NCBI GenBank assembly: GCA_903813345.2
Contig: CAIIXF020000001.1
Coordinates: 14,651,915-14,715,914 of the forward strand
Direction of reading: 5' to 3'
Length of the DNA stretch: 64,000 nt
From: Owenia fusiformis
Lineage: Eukaryota > Annelida > Polychaeta > Sabellida > Oweniidae
The notes under the pieces were generated by a model. It was not told the DNA's origin. It saw nothing but the letters and a program-made list of their open reading frames with translations, and did no database searches. Position 1 is the stretch's first letter, and each line of letters begins with the position of its first letter. A program made the translations under genes and the position numbers. Positions 54,736-64,000 of the stretch are shown here, piece by piece.

Positions 54736-57093
54736 GTAAGTATCTTTGTTCATCATTAATTTAAATTATTCAAGGAAGCAAAGCAGATACATTTAGTGAT
54801 TTCGATCACCGATTTACATCCGAAAAATGAAATGGAAAAGGGGACGTGAAAAAGATCATGTCCCTGAAAAACACCTCAAAGGAATCCAACAATGTTGATG
54901 AAATAGAAATTTCATAACATTTTGTTTATTAGGGAAATTCACTATGTTATATTACTTTTATTTAGTGACACAACTTTTTATAAGATAAACAAAGTGATAT
55001 TGTTACAGTAATAGACCATTAAAAGTGAATAATTAAATTTTTGCATCTAGAAAAATATGGGGTTTGTATGTTGTAGTTGACCTTTTTTCTTGTTGACCTC
55101 GCTTAATATTCCCTTTCATTTATTTCAGTTACCATTTATATATCCAAATAACAGAATACAATATTAACAATAAGTGTTTTGTTGGAATAATTTTTTGTGT
55201 TTTGATCTATAATATTAAATCCCTAATTAGGTATGTGTTATTAGTTCTAGTTTGTACCAGTTTTCATAATTAGGCTATTTGACAAATGAAATATGAAAGC
55301 AAGCACCTGTCTAATATTTCAGGAGATATTAGTAAAAACAATAAATACTTCCAATTATACATAGATCCACGATTTAGAAAAGTGTTGTTTTATATTCAAT
55401 TTCCTTTCTTTCATAAATCCAATTGTGAGGTTGTCTAAGGTCAAAGGGTGCAATATTATTGATCATTTGTTTAGTTCGTCAGATTTAGTGTTTCTTGTAC
55501 GGAAGATATAGTGCCACAAACAAAAGAGGTCAAGAGTGAAATGTTTGTTTTGAAATATTTGAAAGAAGCTAGCTCTATACAATAAAAAATGACTTATGTT
55601 TTTGTTCACCAGTTTCCTTTCAATAAATGGTTGGTTTTTTAATTGGCATTTCTGTTAGGAATGATGTCAACATTTTAGTGCTGTCCTGAAAACATTCATT
55701 GTCATAATATTATTACATATAAGACATTACCCATTCCATAGGGTTTCTCTTGAAAGCCCATGCCCATTCCTTCCCAAAAATCATAATTGAATATATATCA
55801 ATTTAAAAAAATTAAAGTTGCTAAACTTTAAACCAACATGATTATAATATAATTTCACCCCCTCCAATAAGCTGTAGTTTTTTGGTGTATATTGATACAT
55901 TGGTCTTTCCTGTTACTCTTAAATACAGTGTCTGTAAATGTATACATATATATATATATTTTATTTATTGCTGCAAATATTCAATATGGTCAAGGCTCAT
56001 ATAATTGCCTGCAGGTGTGGTTCCACATGGATAATTCACAAAGTTTAATTGTATGCTTTTTCTGTATGGAGGTTTTAATGCACTATACTTCTTTTTTTTA
56101 TATCAGTTGGTCAACCTGCACTGCATTTATATTCATAGAATTGGTACTTCTCTTATTTGAATGGGTATGGAACATGGTGACCTATATACACACTAGAGCT
56201 TCTTCATAGTTAGCCACTCGGCGTTTACTATGATCACTCTTGATCACTCAATACTGTGGTGAACAATAAAATATGTCATTTTGTTGAGTTGAATACCTGT
56301 GCATCAAACAATATTAAGAAGCACATGTATTCATTGAAAATAGAATATGGCACATGTTCTATTATTTACTGTTAACATTCCTCATTTCTAGATCTTCACT
56401 TATGTTTTTATTGCCTTTAGTGTGAATGGGTACCACCATGAATTCTCTAGAAACTGGGGTATATGGCATAAGGATACACTGGGCAAAATGCCAGTCACAT
56501 GTACAGTAGTCACATGTAGGACATAGATCAATCATAGAGTGATGAATATGACAGGGAATCATAATGACTGTTATTCAACTCGTTGCCATATGGACATAAG
56601 TTGATGATGATTTATAAAATTGCTACTTGATTTCAAATTTACCCTAATTCTCTGTTTGCCGCTTCTGTCACACATGTTTTTATTCACTATCACTATGAAA
56701 GTAGATGTTTCTCTTACAATCAAGGAAGAGTAAAGATATAAAAGTATGGTTCAAACAATACAAAGTGAACAATCACCAACAAACAGAATTGATTGAAATT
56801 ATGGACGTGCATCAATATACTGACCTTTGTATGTGACTTAAGGTTTAAGCACCCCTTTGTTGTAGTGAATGCATATCTTTCCATTTTGACTGTTGGTCAT
56901 TCACATCTGTGACAGGAGAAGAGTGGTTGTTCAAAGAATTTTCACCATAGTTTTGAAAATCTCTACCAGAGACTAAGACTGTTTGTGGCTCATTTAAAAA
57001 TCTAAGGCACATGGTGACTCAGCACTTTGGGACAACTAACTGAATGGTAAATTGTTTTCTAGGATTTAAGAAATTGCCGTTAGAAAGAGCAAA

Positions 57094-60000
57094 ATGGCTG
57101 ATGGGATTGATGAGGATGCTGTTGTGCCACATAATACAACCCCAGAGGGTCGTGGGAATGATGAGAGTGATGTGGTAACATTCAACATGCCCCCTGAAGT
57201 AGAATTGAAACCCTCTCAGGTTGATAACACTAGACTAGGTAGGTTACTTCACTTAGATTAGTGGTGTAAAAGTTATGGAGAATTTTGGGATGTACATAAA
57301 TATGAATAAATGCGAAGAATAACTACATTCTGCACATCTACATTACATGCATTATAAAGAAAAAATGGCAATTGGTCAAATAGTAATTTGGTCAGAATGG
57401 TAACTGTAATACAGTCTGGATTGAAAAGGTTTTAAACTGATTTGAACTGATTTCACCATTTAGAATACTGTACTTAGTAGTTATCAAACTTTGTTTATTG
57501 TAGGAGCTTGGTGCAAATACTCAATACCAATTGGCTGTAGGTTTGGTCCTTTTGTTGGAGAGAAGGTGAAGACATTACCAAGCAATGTGGACACCCAGTA
57601 TGCATGGGAGGTAAGCACAAGGAAGGAGGATGCTCACTCAGGGGTTTCACTAGAATTTATCACAACAGTCTAAATAAACGAAAACAACAGGCAAAATTAA
57701 TGGAAATCATAAAGAATGGGTATCGATATGGCGAACTTTTTGAGCACACGTTTCTCTTAAACCAGTCATCCAAAATTTCTGAAAATCTTACAAATTGTCA
57801 ATCTAATGGCCATCTTTTGAATGGTAACAATATAATTTGAAATATAAAATCAAATACTGACTATAAAATACTAGCATTTGTACTTGCAGACAGGCTACAG
57901 TTAGTAATTGGGAAACTTATTAGTTTACACCAAACTGCATATATAAATGGTAGATACATTGGTAACAGTTGCCGCTTAGTGTTAGATATTTTTGAGTATT
58001 TTAAAAATAATAACAAAGGGCAAGGATCAATTCTATTTTTAGATTTTACGAAAGCGTTTGATTCTATTGAATGGAACTTCATGTTTGAAACTTTAAAAAA
58101 ATTCAATTTTAACATTAACATCATCAGATGGCTTAAATTATTATATACAAATCCATTTATTAACATTAAACAAAACGGATGGCTATCACATAATATTCCA
58201 ATGGAACGCTCATGTCGGCAGGGCTGCCCCGTTTCTGCAATTTCATTCATATTATGCTGTGAAGTTATGTCTTTGAAAATAGTTCAAAATAGAAAAATAA
58301 AGGGTATAGAAATTGATAACACAGAATATAAAATTTCACAATCAGCAGATGACACATCATTATTTATCAAAGATAAAGCATCCATAAGTGAAGCATTAAA
58401 AACTATAAAACAATTCTCGAAATATTCAGGACTTCAACTAAATTAAAAGTAAAACAGAAGGAATATGGCTTGGAACCAATCGTACTTTTGAAAAAAGAAA
58501 ATATTAATTTTACAGATGAACCTGTAAGATATTTAGGCATATATATAGGTCACAATGAACATAAATGTTATGATTTAAATTGGAATGAGAAAATAAATGA
58601 CCTTGAAAAAATTCTTGATTCTTGGAAAAAAAGACACCTTACCTTATTTGGAAAAATCACTGTTATAAAATCTTTAGCTATATCAAAACTTATCTACTCA
58701 GCATCAATTTTATCTTTTAAAGAAGAAATTATAAAGCGAATAAACAACTTGATATTCAACTTTTTATGGAATGGCAAGAAAGACAAGATTAGGCGAACTA
58801 TTATGATAAACAATATAGACAATGGGGGTCTAAATATGCTGGATTTAGAATCACAGCTAAATGCTCTTAAAGCTGTATGGATTACCCGTATATACGACAA
58901 AATCAATATGTTTAACAAAATTCCATACTTTTATTTTGACAAACTTGCTCCAAGTTTGGATATTTTGTTAAAAATGAATGTATTTTCTAAAGACCAGCTT
59001 GAGGGATTACCTATTTTCTACAAACAAGTTTTGAAAGCATTCAATAGCTGTAAAGATCTTGATGAAATAAAAAATCTGAAACACCATGAAATAGTCCAGC
59101 AAACCATATGGAATAACAGATTATTTCAATTAAAAGGCAAACCACTTTTCTTTAAATCTTGGATAGATAGTGGTATTATTTATGTCAAAGATATTATCAT
59201 TCGAAATGATTTTTTAAATGTAAACTATATTCTAGAAAAATTGAGAAATAAAATAAATTGGATTTCAGAATATTTTCAAGTCTCAATTGCAATGAAATCA
59301 ATAAAAAAAATCATTAACATAGAACAAGCAAACTTCACAAATATATCAAGAAAACTCAATTTCAAAATAAAAAATGTCCAATTAGATTTTAGAGGCCAAA
59401 AATCCAATTTCTTTTATAACATATTGAAGAATAAAAAATCTGAAAAATGGTTTGTCTCAAAAAAATGGGAAAGAGATTTCTGTATAACAAATCAATGTAA
59501 AATAGATGAAATAAATTGGCAGAATTTTTTTGTTAGCAAGATCATCAAAATTAAAGACAAAAAAGTTGCCAATTTTAATTTCAAACTAATTAATAACATA
59601 CTTCCTGGGTTAACTGACTTATTTATCTATGGTATAACAAATTATTATCATTGTAGTATTTGCAATCACTTATGTGATTTGAAACATATTCTTTTTGAAT
59701 GTTGTTTGTCAAAGGATATATGGAAATTTATATACAACACATGTGGTCTCAATATTTCGTATAGAAAAATAATAATTGGTTATAATGGCCAAGACTCTCA
59801 AACTAATTTTCTGAATTATTTTACAAGTATAGTTGCTTACAGCATTTACAAATCCTATATTTTAGAACTGAATAGTAAAGAACAAAGAACATTTGAAAAG
59901 ATACTTTTTTATGATAAAATATGAAATTAATTGTAGAAAAAATGTGTATTATTGTTCCAAATGGAATTTATTATCCAAACTACTGCAATGAGATTATGTA

Positions 60001-63000
60001 AACCTGTTTTTATAAATCATGTACTGTCTATATATTTAGTAAATGAATGAAATAAAGACTATTTTAAAAGAAAAAAACAAAACAATATAATTTGAAATAG
60101 ATATACATACTTTCATCTATATTGTTTTAAAAAACACATCAAACACTTGTTTTGTCCTTGGTGTTATGTTTCCAGAGTGAAATGAAACATCTTTCCGAAC
60201 CTCATTGGAATAAAACGACATAAACACAACATGTTTAGGTCTCTCAATATTGTAATTGTACAAAGGAAATTTTGGTTGATTTTAAAAAAGTATCTTGTTA
60301 ATGAAATAAAAGGGTTTTCTTGATTTTTATCTATTTTGGGGAGATTTTGTTTTAATTTTTTGAATACTTTTTTAAAATCAACCAAAAATTCCTTTGTATA
60401 ACTTTAATATTGAGAGGTCTAAAAACATGTTATATATGCTATTTTGTTCCAACAAGGTTTGGAAAGACATTTTATTTCATATTCAAGATTTGGTAGAAAG
60501 GAGCAAAAACAATTGCGATAAAAAAAACAAAAAATATTAACAAAAACAGTTATATAAAATATTTCTAAATAATTTTCGCATTAAATTGTTGTCAATCAGT
60601 CAACATTATATAAAATACCATGATTTTTTACAGAATGTTTTCAATGATTGGTTTAAGAGAAAAACATTGTTGAATTCAGTTCTCCATATTGATACCTATC
60701 CTTTAACATGGAAAAGTTGAAATGTCCCAAAAATAGGCGATGTTGTGAAAACAACTGGTGAAAATTGCCTGTTGCCAATTGCTAATGAAACGCCTGCTCA
60801 CTAGGGTTTATGACTGTGTATATTAATGAACATTGTGAGATTCTCCCCCTAAATGGTCAACTTGCATTGGGAATAAATTCCAAGTCCCTTTTGAAATTTT
60901 CATCTCAAAAATTAGTCACATGTGAAATCTTGTCTAAAGATTTTTAGGCAAACTTTCTGAGCAATTTATTTTAAAGTTGAAATCAGGAATTTGAAACATC
61001 AATTTTGAATTTTCTGTCCCAAAATGTTATCTCAATATCACAAGGAACAATTTTATGAAAGAATAATACATGTACATAAAAAATTATTTAAAAATTTCTA
61101 GCATCAAAAATTCAGTATGCTATTCAGACTTTTATTTAGTCTGTCAACTGATTGATTTTTAGATTGAATATATTATATACTTTAGTAGATAATACTTGAA
61201 AAATTCAATTGATTTTAGAAAAATGAAAAAAGTAGCTAAAATCTGCAGCGCAGAGTTTGAAATTTTGGATAAGATGAGGCAAAAATGTAACAATGGAAAT
61301 TGAACAGTGAAAATGACTTTAAGCAAAAGAGAAATGTTGCATTGAATGAAAAACCTATAAGCTTATGTAGTATTGTACTTTGTAAAGCTTCATAATAAAA
61401 TGAACAGATTATAAATTGTTGCATCTATATACACAGATACTGTATTGATAGAACAATAGTTATATAGCATATTATTGTGTTTTAGATCCTAGACAAAAGG
61501 AATAGAACTGTACTATATTACCTCAACGCCAGCAATGCCAAGAATGCAAATTGGATGCGACATGTCAACTGTGCACGCTACTACGAGGAACAAAACCTTG
61601 TTTCGATACAAGAGGGGAAGCAGATATTCTATAAAGTTATAAAGGTACAGAGCATGACATCTAAAGAGTCAATAAAAGATCGTATACTGTATATTTTATA
61701 ACATGGGGTCTATGGACCATCTCCCCAACTTATAAATCACATTTTCAAAGAAAATTAAATTTTCAAAGTTGAAAAACATTCTTTAAACCACATTTTAGAT
61801 GTAATTTTACATGTAGATTTCAAATATGATACCACTTTGACAGAATTTTGAATTTTAATGACATAAATCAAGATTATTTCTACTCGCATCTAGTCTATTT
61901 GTGTCAATTATACATTTACATGTATATAGGCAGCATAATATCATCATAAATGTAACATTTGCTATTTCAAGAAAATATAAGCCTACCAGGCATCTCAAAA
62001 TTTGATAATTTTGACTCAAGCTGTAGTGTTTGGCATTGTGTGTATGTAAAGCAAATTTAAGGTATAGATTACCAGACCTCCAATGAATTGAAAGTTTTGG
62101 CCCAATCTGTAGTGGCTGACATTGTCTGTACATATAGCAATATTTAGGTAGATCACCTGGCATCTCAAAAATTGACATTTTGACCCAATCTCTAGTGTTT
62201 GATATTGTCTGCATTCATATCTTAGCTTTATTTACATTTTCCAGAATATTAACCCAAATGAGGAGCTGTTGACATGGTATGAGAAAACAAACATCAAGGG
62301 TGCTTCAGTATCTGCTGAGAAACCTGACGATGTAGAGAATGATGTTTCAATAGCAGACAATTCCATAGAAGTAGGGGAGACCTTAGATAATAACACAGTT
62401 GATTCTGATGATACTATAGTTGACAACCCTCCACCAACCACACTGATTGACAACAAACCAGAGTTGCCTAAGCCAAGAAAACGAAGGAAAAAGGTTAAGC
62501 GGTTAACACTGAAGAACAAACGTAAAAGACAAATAGACAAGAATAATGTTGACAGTAATACTACTGATAAATACTCAGATGTTAAAGACAATGGAAATGT
62601 AAGGAAAAGAGTACGAAAGAAAAGAGGAAAATTATTACGATTAAAAAATCTAAACATTGAATCCAAAGTGGCAGCTAAACCATTACATGACTCCGGACCT
62701 AATAGAAGACTGACTCGCCTGCAGGTTTTGTCCAAGAAGAAAAAAGGAAAAGTTGACTTACAGCCTAAACACTTAAAAAGCAAAACATTAGACATGATCT
62801 CAAGGGACAAAACGGCTCAGCAGAATGATGATGGATTCTATACCTTTCAGTTGCTAAGACAACATATAATTAGAGATCGAAAAGGTAAACCTGCATATAA
62901 ATGCAACATTTGTCAGTTGGTATACAGCTATATTCACAGTCTGAAACGTCACTTCATACGCAACCACATAAACTATAAATATGTCAGTAGCAATGACAGG

Positions 63001-63697
63001 ATTCAATGTAATCTGAATATAGAACTATTAAAGAGTATGGGTAGAAATCTTGAAACAGGCACACCTCTGAAGAAGCATACTCCAAGCCAGAAGGATACCA
63101 CCAAAATCAACTCTGAAACTACAAAGATCTCAAGTAAAACGAAGCCAAATGCAGTAGAAGAAAGTGCAAGCAAGCCCCGGAGTAGAGGGGACCAACGAGG
63201 AAGTGCCAGTCTACCTGACCTATACTGGTGCAATATGTGCAATAAACTTTTCCATACTCTTGACAAACTCAAGGTAACTAATTCTAATTTATTTATGTGG
63301 TAAAATGTCATTATGACATGACCTTGTCATGGTTACCTTGGTAATGGTTTTCTGTATTTTAACTGTTTGCTCAATGCAAAAAGATTTATTTTAAAATATA
63401 TGTCAAATATATATATATAGAAATAGATGATTCAGAATCTATTTTGAAAAATTGCTTTTACCTTGTTTTTACCATCCTCCGAATGCAAAGCTCCAGACAT
63501 GAAGGAGGTATGAGTTCTGGAGGCCTGTGTTTGGATGATGTTATCTGAACCACTCTCACCTTTCCATATGTATAATATTTTACTTTAGACTCATTCAGCA
63601 GTACACCCGTCCATGACCCTCCACCCATGTCATAAGTGTGGCCTCAAGTTTCAGAGACAGAAGAACCTCTTCAAACATCACCTTGCAGTGCACACTG
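57094..63697 (+). CDS. PRDM-family PR/SET-domain zinc-finger protein (5' part; gene continues beyond window)
   Basis: Nuclear DNA-binding regulator of the PRDM family, possibly with histone methyltransferase-type PR domain activity. Exons: 57094-57238, 57504-57610, 61486-61644, 62245-63273 and 63589-63697, phases 1/0/0/0/1, about 516 residues so far. Exon 1 is an acidic lead (MADGIDEDAVV). The PR domain spans roughly residues 50-150: CRFGPFVGEKV, TVLYYLNASN, NWMRHVNCARYYEEQNLVSI, GKQIFYKVIKNINPNEELLT, WY. A lysine/arginine-rich linker with runs such as KPRKRRKKVKR (exon 4) is probably a nuclear localisation segment. C2H2 fingers follow: YKCNICQ...H...H (~355-377), YWCNMC... (~464-486, split by an intron) and HPCHKC...HH...HTG (~494-514), which ends at a splice donor. 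ATG at 57094 follows acceptor ttttctag at 57062, so a non-coding exon lies upstream. It resembles PRDM5 and PRDM1-type PR domains; subfamily unresolved. Confidence 0.88.
57826..57844 (+). repeat. LINE target-site duplication, left copy
   Basis: AACAATATAATTTGAAATA, identical to 60081-60099. Confidence 0.92.
57845..59924 (+). pseudogene. LINE ORF2-type reverse transcriptase, truncated and frameshifted
   Basis: The reading frame is open from the left edge of the insertion to 58446 and shows reverse transcriptase motifs: TDYKILA, QTAYINGR, FLDFTKAFDSIEW, CRQGCPVSA and SADDTSLF. The aromatic residue usually before ADD is Ser here, while the catalytic Asp pair is kept. After GLQLN at 58446 there are two frame changes close together (58447-58490), then a 484-codon frame to 59924 with YLGIYIG, the LTLFGKITVIKSLAISKLIY thumb-like segment, and a terminal Cys-His cluster (CSICNHLCDLKHILFEC). 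No endonuclease domain remains. It is L1-like in type and cannot be autonomous. Confidence 0.88.
57845..60080 (+). mobile_element. 5'-truncated LINE (non-LTR retrotransposon) in PRDM intron 2
   Basis: Flanked by a perfect 19-bp target-site duplication AACAATATAATTTGAAATA at 57826-57844 and 60081-60099. It starts inside the reverse transcriptase domain, has an AATAAA at 60051-60056 and ends in an A-rich tail (60066-60080). It is in the same orientation as the host gene. About 2.2 kb remain. The intact duplication suggests a fairly recent insertion. Confidence 0.92.
60081..60099 (+). repeat. LINE target-site duplication, right copy
   Basis: AACAATATAATTTGAAATA following the A-rich tail; identical to 57826-57844. 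Confidence 0.92.
60175..60485. mobile_element. Inverted-repeat element just after the LINE
   Basis: Arms of about 115 bp: gaaatgaaacatctttccga, gtctctcaatattg and ggttgattttaaaaaagtat on the left, mirrored on the right (atacttttttaaaatcaacc, caatattgagaggtc-like, ggaaagacattttatttcat). Lies in PRDM intron 2. Confidence 0.7.
61960..62222 (+). repeat. Three degenerate ~85-bp tandem repeats before PRDM exon 4
   Basis: Marked by caggcatctcaaaatttgat (about 61988), cagacctccaatgaattga (about 62073) and ctggcatctcaaaaattgac (about 62157), each followed by ttttga/gcccaa-type and tgtagtg-type blocks. The array ends about 20 bp before the exon 4 acceptor region. Confidence 0.65.
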
Positions 63698-64000
63698 GTT
63701 TGTACTTTCTCAGATTTGCAAATTAAGCTTAAGTTTTCCACCAGTGCTTATCTGATCGTCCCAAAGTTTCCTTTTCTTGCCTTTAATAGCAATTTTGCAG
63801 TTTTCCTTCAATTTGACATGTTTTGTTGCGTTCTACAGTAAAATAGAAAAGCCTAGTCACCCAGTTATTTTCCCTATAAATCTGTAAAACAGAGAATTAA
63901 CTTGTAGAGAAATTTTATATTAATGTTTGACATGATACTTATTAATAGAGATAATAATATTTTACATAATCGTACTGTAAAAACTGTGTCTATGCTTGAA

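Larger units (their letters stand above)
52812..57062. other. Intergenic region before the PRDM gene
   Basis: AT-rich sequence with no coding similarity that I can support. It contains one inverted repeat (53524-53676) and a possible non-coding first exon of the PRDM gene near 54720. Short open frames, for example around 55892-56209, look like chance. Confidence 0.5.

Noticed and set aside
55892-56209. 105-codon open frame in the intergenic region
   Set aside because: Composition follows the AT-rich sequence; no family resemblance, splice context or neighbouring exon.

Overview
The window is metazoan nuclear DNA. It is AT-rich, its protein-coding genes are split by GT-AG introns, and its introns and intergenic DNA are packed with small DNA transposons, satellites and SINE/LINE debris. 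The gene set (SLC6 transporter, mitochondrial NAD kinase, ZnT7, PRDM factor, D123-family protein) and the repeat style fit a marine invertebrate such as a mollusc or hemichordate. The species cannot be fixed from this sequence alone. All exon joins below were read by eye from splice sites, phase and family resemblance.

Layout. (1) 718-20964 (+): the 3' part of a sodium/chloride-dependent SLC6 transporter, most like glycine transporters, from TM4 to the stop; upstream exons lie outside the window. Its EL4/early-TM8 exon is present as five tandem 113-nt copies (5877-11718). (2) 20965-25970: gene-free, with two minisatellites. (3) 25971-27387 (-): a two-exon D123/CDC123-like ATP-grasp gene. (4) 31385-44107 (-): NADK2, nine coding exons, 422 aa, frame intact. 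(5) 44584-51054 (+): SLC30A7 (ZnT7), ten coding exons, 386 aa, frame intact, head-to-head with NADK2 across 476 bp. (6) 57094-63697 (+): the 5' part of a PRDM (PR/SET domain plus C2H2 fingers) gene, running off the right edge, with a 5'-truncated LINE in its second intron.

The most interesting feature is the five-copy exon cluster. The upstream exon ends in phase 1, each copy supplies 2 nt plus 37 codons, and the downstream exon starts in phase 0. Skipping all copies, or joining any two, gives an early stop codon. The gene can therefore make full-length transporter only when exactly one copy is used. The copies differ at and around the TM8 part of the second sodium site, so the cluster looks like a mutually exclusive exon switch that could tune ion coupling or transport.

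The rest of the novelty is in the mobile DNA: four elements flanked by TTAA (one 2133 bp long, inserted inside a mariner-like MITE), six dispersed inverted-repeat elements starting CAGTAAAACCTG, a transposon family holding 0 to 13 internal ~140-bp tandem units, a Helitron-like element, two fold-back elements with a shared core, and a tRNA-Lys-related SINE family.
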